Assembly (NCBI GenBank): GCA_003343885.1
Contig: QAKH01000086.1
Span: forward strand, 1-63,602
DNA from: Clostridiales bacterium
GTDB taxonomy: Bacteria > Bacillota > Clostridia > Oscillospirales > CAG-382
Reading direction: 5' to 3'
Length of the DNA: 63,602 nucleotides
Both the position numbers and the translations under genes were made by a program. Below, one piece after another: positions 32,437-41,003 of the stretch. How positions within the stretch are numbered: position 1 is the stretch's first letter; each line of letters opens with the position of its first letter. Below the pieces are notes generated by a model. The model had not been told where the DNA came from, did not search any database, and was given only the letters and a program-made list of their open reading frames with translations.

Positions 32437-33514
32437 CTGCGGGCATGAAGGAAAAGTGTATTTTCCAGGCTCCACAAAAACCGTGGAATGGCGTGCAGCA
32501 CGCGAGTTTGAGCGAGTATGCCCGGAATGCCAGGCTATTGAAAACGAAAAAGAAGTATCCGCTCTGCGTGAAAAGTACGGTGCAGCGGATGCCGATCTTC
32601 CCATGCTGAATGGAACAGACAAGCAGATTCTTTGGGCCGAGAAGATCAGGAACAAATTTCAAGAAGAAGTCCGTACCTTCACAGCAAAGAAATCCTATTC
32701 AGATGACGAAATGATTATTCGCATTGCAATAGACCGAATCTTCGGAATTGCATCAGCAAAATGGTGGATAGAAAGCAGGGATGATGCCACCAGGATGATA
32801 AAAAAGTATGCGTCCGCCAATATCGATGAAATAAAAGCGGAGCTGGACCGCGATCCGTCCATGATTCCGCAAACCGCCGAAGCCTCCCCTGCCCACCTTT
32901 CGACGCCTACGGTTGCGGAAGTGATCTTCACGGATAACGATGTTAAGCTAAAAAGCGACAAGGATAGCATTATTCGTGAAGTGGCCAGGAAGTACCATAT
33001 GAATTGGTCAGGCACAGCCTGGGTATTTGATATTTCCAGCATAAGCGGAAGCCCCAGGGACCGCGCTGTTGAGCTGGGAAACCTGCTCCTTTGCGCTGGC
33101 GTTCCCATTCGCATGCCGGATCAGGCCACGCTTGATGCTGCTATCAACGGAGATTATGTGCCCAGGCATGAAAACTGGATTGTGCGCGAGGATGATGATC
33201 ACGTTCGCCTTGTGTATCCGCGCAGTGATGAAATCTATTCAACTGCAAAAAGGCTTCCTGGCGCAAAGTGGGTACGTGGCACCGGCATGGTGATTCCGGC
33301 AACAAGCGTTGACGAAATTCTTGATTTTGCTGAACAAATGGATTTTGAAATCACGAAAAGGGCCATGGCGCTACTGGAAGCCGCGACGGAAGCAAAGCAC
33401 AGCCGCCTCGTCGTTTCTCCTGCGGCTCCTGCCAAACAAAAAACGGAAAGCGAGGAGCTGGCCGAGATTCTGGCGTCCAGCAGGGAAGTGATTCCCGATT
33501 TGAAGGATGATTGA
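32411..33514 (+). CDS. Zinc-ribbon protein with HARP-like region, helicase partner
   Basis: This is a 367-residue protein. The N-terminus reads YGTYSCGHEG and later CPECQ, a zinc ribbon. A middle region with KWWIESRDDATRMIKKY is helical. Residues ~170-330 contain two W-rich alpha/beta repeats (HMNWSGTAWVFDISS and AKRLPGAKWVRGTGMVIP) like the HARP domain of SMARCAL1-type annealing helicases. It overlaps the RHH gene and, by eight bases, the SNF2 gene that follows, so the two are probably subunits of one machine. The HARP similarity is by eye only. Confidence 0.55.
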   Translation: MATIYGTYSCGHEGKVYFPGSTKTVEWRAAREFERVCPECQAIENEKEVSALREKYGAADADLPMLNGTDKQILWAEKIRNKFQEEVRTFTAKKSYSDDEMIIRIAIDRIFGIASAKWWIESRDDATRMIKKYASANIDEIKAELDRDPSMIPQTAEASPAHLSTPTVAEVIFTDNDVKLKSDKDSIIREVARKYHMNWSGTAWVFDISSISGSPRDRAVELGNLLLCAGVPIRMPDQATLDAAINGDYVPRHENWIVREDDDHVRLVYPRSDEIYSTAKRLPGAKWVRGTGMVIPATSVDEILDFAEQMDFEITKRAMALLEAATEAKHSRLVVSPAAPAKQKTESEELAEILASSREVIPDLKDD

Positions 33515-34895
33515 GCGCACTTTAACCTCGCTGCTGCCCTGGCAGGAGAGGGCGGTCGAAAAGCTGCTGGGAATCCGTGTGGGTGCTCTTTATATGGAGC
33601 AGGGGACAGGAAAGACGCGAACGGCGGTTGAGATAATTCACCGCCGGAAAGAACGAATTGACCGCGTTTTGTGGCTGTGCCCCTGCTCCATCATAGACAG
33701 TATCAAAGCGGATATTTCAAAGCATTGCGAGTGGGACCAGGAGCGGCTGTGGGTGTATGGTATTGAAAGCCTGTCCAGCTCCATGCGGCTGTATGACAAG
33801 TTGCTCAAATTTGTTTCCAGCGGCACCTGCATGATGGTTGTTGATGAAAGCAATCTGGTGAAAAATGATCTCGCTATCCGCACAAGAAACATCATCAGGC
33901 TTGGCTCGAAGTGCCGCTACCGGCTGATTTTGAATGGAACGCCGATAACCAAAAGCATGGCTGATCTGTATGCGCAGTGGTATCTGCTTGACTGGCGTAT
34001 TCTTGGCTACCGCAGTTTCTACCGTTTTGCCGCAAATCACCTGGAATTTGATCCGAATCGGCCTGGACGTATTGTTCGCGCGCACAACGTAGATTACATC
34101 ACGGAGAAAATAGCGCCGTACTGCTACCAGGTGACGCGCGAGGAATGCTTGGACCTGCCGGACAAGGTATATGAAACCGTCCCTGTATTCCTTTCTGATG
34201 AGCAGGACAGGCATTATGATGAGATTTCAGAACAGATGCTTTTCCAGTTGGATGAATTGGAGCCTGAAACGATATATCGCATGTTCGCAGCGTTGCAGGC
34301 TGTAATCGCAGGGCAATATGTGCATGATGATGGAAAGCACTTTACTACAAGCCCCATGTTTGCCGACCCGATGGAAAATCCGCGCATCTGTGGCCTGATG
34401 AATCTTCTTTCAAACAGTATCGGGGATGAAAAGTGTATTATCTTCTGCAAGTATACGTTTGAAATAGATACAATATGCGGCATCCTGGGTGAAAAGGCCG
34501 TATCCTTTACGGGGGACGTCCCGCAGAAAAGAAGAAAGGAAATCATTGATTCTTTTGCGGGGGTCAAACAGTATTTCGTCGCAAATAAAACCTGCGCAGG
34601 CTATGGACTGAACTTGCAATTTTGCCGAAATGTAGTTTATTATTCAAACGACTGGAATCTTGGAACGCGGCTTCAATCCGAAGACCGAGTGCATCGCATT
34701 GGCCAGGACCAGATCGTTAATATATATGACATCGTGGCGGAAAGAACGCTGGATGTTCGCATACTGGACTGCCTGCGCCGAAAGGAAAGCCTGATGGATG
34801 CATTGAGGCGGGAAATTGATGCCCATAAGGATGACAAAGACAAGCTGATGCAATGGATTAAGGGGGTGCGGGACGTTGGTAAAGGCCTACATTGA
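33507..34895 (+). CDS. SNF2-family helicase/translocase
   Basis: The 462-residue protein has the SF2/SNF2 motif set. Motif I is EQGTGKTRTA (Lys36), motif II VVDESN near residue 112, motif III LNGTP near 138, motif V AGYGLNLQF near 370, and motif VI SEDRVHRIGQ near 395. It should translocate on dsDNA using ATP. It is short for the family, with almost no accessory domains; the preceding HARP-like protein may supply DNA binding. ATG 33507 overlaps the previous stop, and the next start lies inside its end. Confidence 0.9.
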   Translation: MIERTLTSLLPWQERAVEKLLGIRVGALYMEQGTGKTRTAVEIIHRRKERIDRVLWLCPCSIIDSIKADISKHCEWDQERLWVYGIESLSSSMRLYDKLLKFVSSGTCMMVVDESNLVKNDLAIRTRNIIRLGSKCRYRLILNGTPITKSMADLYAQWYLLDWRILGYRSFYRFAANHLEFDPNRPGRIVRAHNVDYITEKIAPYCYQVTREECLDLPDKVYETVPVFLSDEQDRHYDEISEQMLFQLDELEPETIYRMFAALQAVIAGQYVHDDGKHFTTSPMFADPMENPRICGLMNLLSNSIGDEKCIIFCKYTFEIDTICGILGEKAVSFTGDVPQKRRKEIIDSFAGVKQYFVANKTCAGYGLNLQFCRNVVYYSNDWNLGTRLQSEDRVHRIGQDQIVNIYDIVAERTLDVRILDCLRRKESLMDALRREIDAHKDDKDKLMQWIKGVRDVGKGLH

Positions 34896-36204
34896 TAAAA
34901 CGGTATATGAAGCATTTATTGACAGAATGGATTTTATCTTTTCTGAATTTGATAATGTCTTTGTCAGTTTTTCAGGAGGGAAGGACAGCGGCCTTCTGCT
35001 GAATCTGATCGCCGACTATATGCGAAAGCGCGGCATTAGGAAAAGAATTGGGCTGTTTCATCAGGATTTTGAGGCACAATATGAGAAAACGACGGAATTT
35101 GTTACACGCATGTTTGAACGCTATGCGCCTGATATGGATGCCTTTTGGTGCTGCCTGCCGATGGCCAGCAAGACGGCCCTTAGCAATTATGAGTTGTTTT
35201 GGTATCCGTGGGCAGATGAGGACAAAGATAAATGGGTGCGGCCCATGCCGGAAAATCCATGGGTTATCAATAAAGCAAACAATCCTTTTGACTTTTATAC
35301 GGAAAAAATGCTCCAGGAGGATTTATACAAGAAATTCAGCCGTTGGTACAAGGATTTTTGCGGTGGCGGGAAAACGGTATCGCTGATCGGCATGCGGGCG
35401 GATGAGAGCCTGCACCGCTACAATGCGATCATCAACAAGCGGTATCCATACAAGGGCGAATCCTGGATTACCGGCATCTATAAAGACGTATACAGCGCAT
35501 CCCCTTTATACGATTGGACCACGCAGGATGTATGGGTGGCCAACGGAAAATTCGGCTATGACTATAACCGGCTCTATGACCTATTTTATAAAGCCGGTCA
35601 GAGTATCGACCAGATGCGGGTAGCCAGTCCATTCAACGAATGGGCCACGCAATCGCTCAACCTGTATCGGGTGATAGAGCCAAAAACGTGGGCTAAGCTG
35701 GTAGGCCGGGTGCAAGGTGCTAATTTTGGCGCAATCTATGGTTCCACAAAAGCTATGGGTTATCGTCAGGTAACGCTGCCAAAGGGGCACACATGGCAAA
35801 GCTATACTATTTTTCTGTTGTCCACTCTTCCGCGTGAGATACGGGAAAACTACCTTGAGAAATTTCGCTTTTCAGATAAATTCTGGCATGAAACAGGTGG
35901 CGGTTTCTCATCGGAGGTGATTGCTGAAATCCGTGATCGTGGATACAGCATCCGCGAAAATGGCATATCTAATTACACCAAGGACGGAAAGACGCGCATC
36001 GTATTTGAAGGGGATATCCCGGATGATACGGATGATGTAAAGAGTACCATAGATATTCCCAGCTGGAAGCGAATGTGTTACTGCATACTGAAAAATGATC
36101 ATTATTGTAGATTCATGGGGTTTGGCCCCAACAAAGAACAGCAGAAGCGCATCGATGCGATTAAGAGTAAATACCGCGCAATCATAAAGGGGGAAAAAGA
36201 ATGA
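34876..36204 (+). CDS. PAPS-reductase-like PP-loop protein (IbrA/DUF3440-like)
   Basis: The 442-residue protein has the PP-loop SFSGGKDSG (33-38) that binds ATP or adenylylated substrates, then HQDFEAQYEKT and GMRADESLHRYNAI near residue 174, which mark the PAPS reductase/DndC superfamily. Length, DWTTQDVW and the C-terminal part resemble IbrA and DUF3440 proteins. These act in pairs with a ParB-like IbrB, encoded next. Family relatives include DndC of DNA phosphorothioation, so a role in nucleic-acid modification is possible but not shown. The start is TTG 34876 after AGGGGGTG. Confidence 0.82.
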   Translation: MVKAYIDKTVYEAFIDRMDFIFSEFDNVFVSFSGGKDSGLLLNLIADYMRKRGIRKRIGLFHQDFEAQYEKTTEFVTRMFERYAPDMDAFWCCLPMASKTALSNYELFWYPWADEDKDKWVRPMPENPWVINKANNPFDFYTEKMLQEDLYKKFSRWYKDFCGGGKTVSLIGMRADESLHRYNAIINKRYPYKGESWITGIYKDVYSASPLYDWTTQDVWVANGKFGYDYNRLYDLFYKAGQSIDQMRVASPFNEWATQSLNLYRVIEPKTWAKLVGRVQGANFGAIYGSTKAMGYRQVTLPKGHTWQSYTIFLLSTLPREIRENYLEKFRFSDKFWHETGGGFSSEVIAEIRDRGYSIRENGISNYTKDGKTRIVFEGDIPDDTDDVKSTIDIPSWKRMCYCILKNDHYCRFMGFGPNKEQQKRIDAIKSKYRAIIKGEKE

Positions 36205-36728
36205 GCTTTATCAGCCCTGTGTACAATGTAAGAGCAGTACCTATTGAAAAAATCCGTCCAAACGAATATAATCCTAACAGTGTTGCGCCACCGGAAATGC
36301 GGTTGCTGTACGACAGCATCAAGCAGGATGGATATACCATGCCGATTGTTTGCTTCTATGATGCTGATGCGGATCGTTACGACATCGTTGATGGATTTCA
36401 TCGTTATCGCATTATGCTGGATCATCAGGACATTCGTGATCGGGAGGGCGGGAAGCTGCCCGTAAGTGTAATCGATAAGCCTATCGATGAGAGAATGGCT
36501 TCTACCATTCGGCATAATCGCGCGCGTGGCACGCACGACGTGGACCTGATGGGAAATATCGTGGCGGAGCTGCATAAAATCGGGCGCAGCGATGCCTGGA
36601 TCGCCAAGCATCTTGGCATGGATTCCGATGAGATACTACGGCTTAAGCAGATAACAGGACTTGCCGAGCTGTTCAAGGACGAAGAGTTTTCCCGCGCGTG
36701 GATGGATGTGGAGGAGGATGCCGAGTGA
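36201..36728 (+). CDS. ParB/sulfiredoxin-like protein (IbrB-like)
   Basis: The 175-residue protein has the ParB N-terminal core: PIEKIRPNEYNPN, then DSIKQDGYTMPIV and DIVDGFHRYR, followed by RHNRARGTH and a helical end with IAKHLGMDSDEIL (HTH-like). The DGFHR motif (Asp64-Arg68) matches the nucleotide-binding box of ParB/Srx proteins. IbrB in E. coli works with IbrA to activate surface-antigen genes. Here the ATG overlaps the stop of the IbrA-like gene (ATGA), so the two are made together. Confidence 0.85.
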   Translation: MSFISPVYNVRAVPIEKIRPNEYNPNSVAPPEMRLLYDSIKQDGYTMPIVCFYDADADRYDIVDGFHRYRIMLDHQDIRDREGGKLPVSVIDKPIDERMASTIRHNRARGTHDVDLMGNIVAELHKIGRSDAWIAKHLGMDSDEILRLKQITGLAELFKDEEFSRAWMDVEEDAE

Positions 36729-37240
36729 ATGCTTTTGTAATTGGAAACACATATCCGGAGTTTGCCGGACGCAGCGAAGGAGCCTATCTGGGCATTGATG
36801 ATGCAGGATTATTGCTGACTCTCTTGTACAATAATCCTACCGCAAGTGAAGTACGGAGCATGGGCAAATACTCGCCGCTGGCTGTGTGTGTGGGAAGAAA
36901 ATATGATTTGCTTTACCTCTGTGCACGCTTTGGTACTCAAGAATGGATTGACTGCACGTATTCTCCGCATATTGGGCAGGCTCCCAACCTTGTCAGCGTA
37001 GAAGATGGTATGGGATACAATATGCTAATCAGATTGTTTGATTGCCGAAATGGATTGTTAAAGCTGCAACGCATGGTAGGGCTGGGGACAGAACTGTCCA
37101 GGCGAATAAAATGTATCGTAGATGATCTGTCGAGCATGCCTTTTTCAAAACAACAATATAATAATCAGTTGACCATGCTGTATTCGCTGTTCTCCACTGA
37201 TGATCTGGTTGCATCTGCTGAATGCAGATGGGACATGTGA
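36725..37240 (+). CDS. Unknown protein coupled to the IbrAB-like pair
   Basis: This is a 171-residue protein that starts at GTG 36725, overlapping the previous stop (GTGA). No known domain was recognised. The first half is mixed alpha/beta with IGNTYPEFAGRSEGAYLGID and SPLAVCVGRKYDLLYLCARF; the second half is helical. It ends the cassette, directly before a strong terminator. The tight coupling suggests it is a working part of the system. Confidence 0.65.
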   Translation: MNAFVIGNTYPEFAGRSEGAYLGIDDAGLLLTLLYNNPTASEVRSMGKYSPLAVCVGRKYDLLYLCARFGTQEWIDCTYSPHIGQAPNLVSVEDGMGYNMLIRLFDCRNGLLKLQRMVGLGTELSRRIKCIVDDLSSMPFSKQQYNNQLTMLYSLFSTDDLVASAECRWDM

Positions 37241-37241
37241 T

Positions 37242-37268
37242 TACGAGGCGATTGCCTCGTTTTTTTTT
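37242..37268 (+). terminator. Terminator of the accessory cassette
   Basis: ACGAGGC (37242-37248), loop GATT, GCCTCGT (37253-37259) runs into nine T. Together with the promoter at 32203 it delimits a self-contained transcription unit. Confidence 0.92.
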
Positions 37269-37963
37269 GCTTTCTTAGTAGTTTTGTGCGAACCGTACAT
37301 GCACGCGGTTTAGAGCTGTGGCAGGATGGCAGCGTGAGCGGCTGGCCACCATGTGGCCAGAAGCGTGGACGGGGGTGCGGGGGTGGCGCGCCCGGCGCCA
37401 TGGCCACCCATGAGAATGGACGCCATCAATATAGGGAGCGGGCAACGCGGAAAGGAGAAAGCAGTCGATTTTTTGATAACGCTGTGATTCTTCTATTGGA
37501 GTTGTCTGCATTTGCCAGTTGGGTCGAAAGTGAATCTGTATATCCCATCCCCCCTATCTCAAAAGTTTTGTAAGAGGGATTTTTACACCGGAAGGGAGCT
37601 TAGCCCTTTGGAGCGCGTGTTCTAATTATTTGGGGGTGGGTACCCCTTCGTATTACAGTTTATTACTTATTCTTACAGATAAATATATTAACTGTAAGGG
37701 GACACCTGAGACGCCTTATATTGTAGCTTTTGGGAGCATTACAGAACTTTCAGAAATTACAGTTTAGTGCATACACTTAATGATTTCAGTTTTTTACAGC
37801 TATACGGAATTATCCACAATCCGGGCAAAAATGGGGGAAAACTTGGGGGAAGAAATAAAAAACACCGCGGCGGAAGGCAAAATAAACCACCTCATAGGAT
37901 TCAAACACATGCGAAAAAGCCTGTTTTTACGGGTATCTGATGGTTGAAAAGTCTTCTGGATCC
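37269..37963. other. Gene-poor right end of the prophage
   Basis: About 695 bases without a convincing gene. The part to ~37450 is GC-rich and contains short palindromes; the rest is AT-rich with a repeated TTACAG motif and the G-rich repeat shared with the left end. A 95-codon frame at 37286-37573 has unnatural composition and no ribosome site. The region is probably attP arm DNA. Confidence 0.6.
37653..37800. repeat. Cluster of six TTACAG motifs
   Basis: TTACAG occurs at 37653, 37673, 37739, 37757 and 37794 on the plus strand and inverted (ACTGTAA) at 37691-37697. Six copies in 150 bases are far above chance. The cluster lies 160-310 bases inside attR. It is a good candidate for arm-type integrase sites. 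Confidence 0.6.
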
Positions 37964-38008
37964 TTCGGGACCAAAAGGTCGCAGGTTCAAATCCTGTCAC
38001 CTCGACCA
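37964..38008 (+). other. attR core (3' fragment of tRNA-Pro)
   Basis: These 45 bases are identical to 415-459 and end in the tRNA CCA. No acceptor or D-arm precedes them, so this is not a functional tRNA. It marks the right boundary of the prophage. Confidence 0.93.
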
Positions 38009-38017
38009 AAATTTTGT

Positions 38018-38045
38018 CTGAAAACTACGGTTTTCAGGCTTTTTT
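38018..38045 (+). terminator. Original host terminator of the tRNA operon
   Basis: CTGAAAAC (38018-38025), loop TACG, GTTTTCAG (38030-38037) then GCTTTTTT. Before integration this lay just behind tRNA-Pro. Confidence 0.85.
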
Positions 38046-38118
38046 GTTGTTTAGTTTTGCTAGATTTTCTCTCCGAAATCCCCCGTTTCCCGACCAAATC
38101 AGGATTCCGACGGACAAG

Positions 38119-38159
38119 CCCCCTTTCGGCTGCGATCGGATGACAACCGATAAAGGGGG
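38119..38159. repeat. Long inverted repeat between attR and the BREX operon
   Basis: CCCCCTTT (38119-38126) pairs with AAAGGGGG (38152-38159), with further CGG/CCG pairing inside. The surrounding 38046-38293 holds no convincing gene. It could be a REP-like element or a terminator serving the leftward BREX operon. Confidence 0.4.
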
Positions 38160-38293
38160 ATTGATGGAATTGCGTGTCTGGTTTCGGCGCCCCTTTTCGG
38201 TCGCGGATGTTCATTGGCAGAAGTGGGTGGTAAAGGGCGGGCGGGATGGGAAAAAGGGTACACTTGTCCTGAAGGTGCATGATCGGTCAATCT

Positions 38294-38752
38294 TTACTCA
38301 TCTTCATCTAGAAAGTATTCTTCCGGCATTTCCACATGTAGCTTTGCCCCATCATCCACAAGTACCGCCGCTTCATCCAACAGGTTTTCCAGAAGGTACG
38401 CATCCCCATCGCCCAACGTATACCGCGTTGAGGGAAGGGTATCGCTGCCGATTTGCGGGTCATAGACGCTCCCGCCGCTTACAATCTCTGCCTCTGTATC
38501 TTCGATGGAGAACGAAACATAACTGGTGCCATTCTCGTTGCTGATGCCAAAGCTAAACTCATACCATTTCACATGTTTGCCCTGTAAAATTTCATATAGG
38601 CTTTGTTGTATCGCCTCGGAGAATTCTTTTATTAACGGGTTGGGGAATTGCTCAAGATAGGAAGCAAATATCGTTTCCAATGAAGATGCCATGATTTCAA
38701 TTTCATATCCTTTTTCTTCGTCATCGATAAGAACAGGCCAGTCCTTCGCCAT
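38294..38752 (-). CDS. Unknown acidic protein after brxL
   Basis: The protein has 152 residues, strongly acidic at both ends (VLIDDEEKGYEIEI and EEYFLDEDE). It has a helical segment SYLEQFPNPLIKEFSEAI and a beta segment KWYEFSFGISNENGTSYVSF. No family was recognised. It starts 130 bases after brxL in the same direction and may be the last gene of the operon or a separate host gene. The acidic, immunity-like composition recalls small inhibitors, but this is only a resemblance. Confidence 0.6.
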   Translation of the reverse strand: MAKDWPVLIDDEEKGYEIEIMASSLETIFASYLEQFPNPLIKEFSEAIQQSLYEILQGKHVKWYEFSFGISNENGTSYVSFSIEDTEAEIVSGGSVYDPQIGSDTLPSTRYTLGDGDAYLLENLLDEAAVLVDDGAKLHVEMPEEYFLDEDE

Positions 38753-38879
38753 TTATATCATCTCCCCTATGCATCGTATTTATTTATTGAATTGTTTCAT
38801 GGCTTCATACGCCCAGATTGCGGATTTTTTATCCGCTTCAATAGGTTTTGTAATTCCCGTTGCAGCTCTTTCGTGTTGC

Positions 38880-40985
38880 TTACTCTACGCCCAGTGCCTT
38901 GAAAACAGCATCCTCCGCGCTCTGATAGAAAATCAGATTAAAATTCCCCACCAACTCTGGTGGCACCGTTCCAAGATCAACTGCCGAGGTGATGGGAAGC
39001 AGCACCTTCTTTGCGCCGCTATCCAGACAGACCTGCAACGCATTGGCTAGCTCGTTTACCTTGATCATTGTTCCACTAATGCTGATCTCACCTAATACCG
39101 CCAGATTACTGACGGTCGGCTTGCCAAGAGCAATGGAGCACAGCGCAATCAAGGTTGGAAGCGCAAGGTTGGTGGTCATGCCCAAGCCCTGGAGATCCTG
39201 ATAACCAATGATATAATCCCGCGTTGTTGTGCTGATCGTGCCGCTGATGCGATTACTGTTCGCTTTGAGATAGTTAAACGCTGTGTTTGTGGCTTCTTTG
39301 CACTTGGTATCACTGCCTAGTCCTGTGTGTCCAAACTTTCCGCTTCCAGGCAACATCTGGCTTTCCAAACGAAATACACCGATCATGCCAGACTTGCCAC
39401 GGGCTACCGTATATACGTTACCTGGATTACAGATACCATCAGGGATCAGCTTTCCACCGCCTTGTTCTGGAACGGATACAAACTTTTCTTCAAAGGTATC
39501 CTTGTCGATGTAACTGAAATTTACATCGTAAAACTCCATCCCACCCAGTTTCTTGAGTTGCTCCTTAACCCGGCGGCGCATTTCCAATGCAAGGATAAGA
39601 ATCTCTTCCAACTGTTCTTTGGTATATTCACCATTCGGGTAAAGAAGTTTGATGAAGCCACCAACCATGCGGCGCACAGCAATTGTATCGCGTTGATTCA
39701 AATTCTTACCTAGGTGGAAGTATTGGTCCAATGCATCGCCATACTGCTCCTTGCGCAGTTCTCGAAGAAATTCTGCAAGATAATCCGTAATGAAACCATA
39801 GTCATTGGTGAAGTGTTCCGGACGGAATTTTGGAATCTCCCAACCTGGAATATAGCAATGTATACGATCCAGAAATGCCGTATCCGTACCCATTTCGCGT
39901 GGGAATGGATCAAACAGGCTAGAGGTTTTGAGCAGCACGTCCACGCTCTGATTAATATTACCTACAAAAACCATGCTGGCAGATGCGGCTTTCTCCTCTT
40001 TGCCGCGGGCGAAAGAACCAGATGCCATGTAGTCCTTCATGATCTGGATGCCATCTTTATCCTTGAAATTGATGCCGGCTACTTCGTCAAAGGCAACGCA
40101 ATCCCACAGACCCACTAGGCCGACCGTCTTTCGGCCCATGTTGTAAAACAGGTTCGCCACGGTGGTCTGGCCACCCGACACGAGGATGCTATTGGGTGAA
40201 ATCTCCTTGTACAGATGACTCTTACCGGTACTGCGAGGCCCCAACTCGCAGAGATTAAAGTTATTCTCCACAAGCGGAAGCATACGGGCCAGCAGTAGCC
40301 ACTTTTCACGCTGCTTTAATGTATCGGGCTCCATACCAATGGAGCGAAGCATGACGTCCATCCACTCGTCTTGCGTAAACGCTTTGCGTCCTTGCTTTAA
40401 CTCATCAATATCGACATGTGGCATTTGAATGGGTGTGAGTTTCATAATCTGTATGAGAGAAGGACTGGGGCTTTTCGTTTTGTTAGATTTAAATCCAAAA
40501 CCAGTCAGCATATCAGACAGTTCTTCGCTCTCGTAGGAAAGCTGGACGATACACCAGATGCCACCGCACAACAGGCGATCATACTTTTCAGGATATTCAT
40601 CCTCAATAGGAATTCCCTTAAGTCCAAGGTTGGAAAACTCGGCTTCATAGCAATTCTTTTTGATATCCAACTGAACAGTAATCTTGTCAATGATCGTGTA
40701 GCTACCGTGAGAGCGAAGCAATGACAAAATCTTCTGCGCCTCATCCGGTCGAACAAAATTATCCGTCAGAATACGTTTTACTTGCTGCACTCCTTTTTCG
40801 ATGACTTCTTCATCGTCGCTGGAACAGTATTGTCCCAGCAAGAACTCAAGGACGTACACCGGCACATTCGCGCCTTCCTTGATCTTTTTAGTCAGGTCTT
40901 TGCGAACGATTCTGCCATCGAAATTCTCACGCAGCTTTGCTTTCAATACCTCTCGGGTGCTGGCGGTTTCATCAAACGATTCCAT
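38880..40985 (-). CDS. brxL: BREX protein BrxL (Lon-like AAA+)
   Basis: This is a 701-residue protein. The AAA+ module has Walker A LGPRSTGKSHLY (249-256) and Walker B CVAFDEVAG near residue 300, with FVGNINQS as sensor. The C-terminal region (~530-700) is Lon-protease-like, ending with SGTMIKVNELANALQVCLDS. The place of the usual Lon serine motif reads QGLGMTTNLALPT, so a classical Ser-Lys dyad is not evident. BrxL is needed for phage restriction in known type 1 systems, as a DNA-binding ATPase. It lies 18 bases after pglZ. Confidence 0.93.
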   Translation of the reverse strand: MESFDETASTREVLKAKLRENFDGRIVRKDLTKKIKEGANVPVYVLEFLLGQYCSSDDEEVIEKGVQQVKRILTDNFVRPDEAQKILSLLRSHGSYTIIDKITVQLDIKKNCYEAEFSNLGLKGIPIEDEYPEKYDRLLCGGIWCIVQLSYESEELSDMLTGFGFKSNKTKSPSPSLIQIMKLTPIQMPHVDIDELKQGRKAFTQDEWMDVMLRSIGMEPDTLKQREKWLLLARMLPLVENNFNLCELGPRSTGKSHLYKEISPNSILVSGGQTTVANLFYNMGRKTVGLVGLWDCVAFDEVAGINFKDKDGIQIMKDYMASGSFARGKEEKAASASMVFVGNINQSVDVLLKTSSLFDPFPREMGTDTAFLDRIHCYIPGWEIPKFRPEHFTNDYGFITDYLAEFLRELRKEQYGDALDQYFHLGKNLNQRDTIAVRRMVGGFIKLLYPNGEYTKEQLEEILILALEMRRRVKEQLKKLGGMEFYDVNFSYIDKDTFEEKFVSVPEQGGGKLIPDGICNPGNVYTVARGKSGMIGVFRLESQMLPGSGKFGHTGLGSDTKCKEATNTAFNYLKANSNRISGTISTTTRDYIIGYQDLQGLGMTTNLALPTLIALCSIALGKPTVSNLAVLGEISISGTMIKVNELANALQVCLDSGAKKVLLPITSAVDLGTVPPELVGNFNLIFYQSAEDAVFKALGVE

Positions 40986-41003
40986 AGCGGCGCCTCCTGT
41001 GTG

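Larger units (their letters stand above)
460..37963. mobile_element. Complete HK97-type siphoviral prophage in tRNA-Pro
   Basis: The element is bounded by the 45-bp att repeats and is about 37.5 kb long. It has a leftward integrase-repressor block and a long rightward block ordered early genes, replication, packaging, head, tail, fibres, lysis, then an accessory cassette. All genes needed for a siphovirus appear present and open (integrase, repressor, primase, SSB, TerS/TerL, portal, protease, capsid, tape measure, endolysin, holin). It may therefore be inducible, which the sequence cannot prove. Confidence 0.92.

Noticed and set aside
37302..37316. GTTTAGAGCTGT, which resembles the start of a type II CRISPR repeat
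   Set aside because: A single copy with no spacers, no cas genes and no tracrRNA nearby.
37286..37573. 95-codon plus-strand ORF at the right end of the prophage
   Set aside because: No ribosome site, low-complexity Gly/Arg composition, overlaps non-coding att-arm DNA, no recognisable domain.
37800..38009. 69-codon minus-strand ORF beginning MVEVTGFEPATFWSR
   Set aside because: It is the antisense of the tRNA-Pro 3' fragment at attR. This string is a well-known false protein arising opposite tRNA genes.
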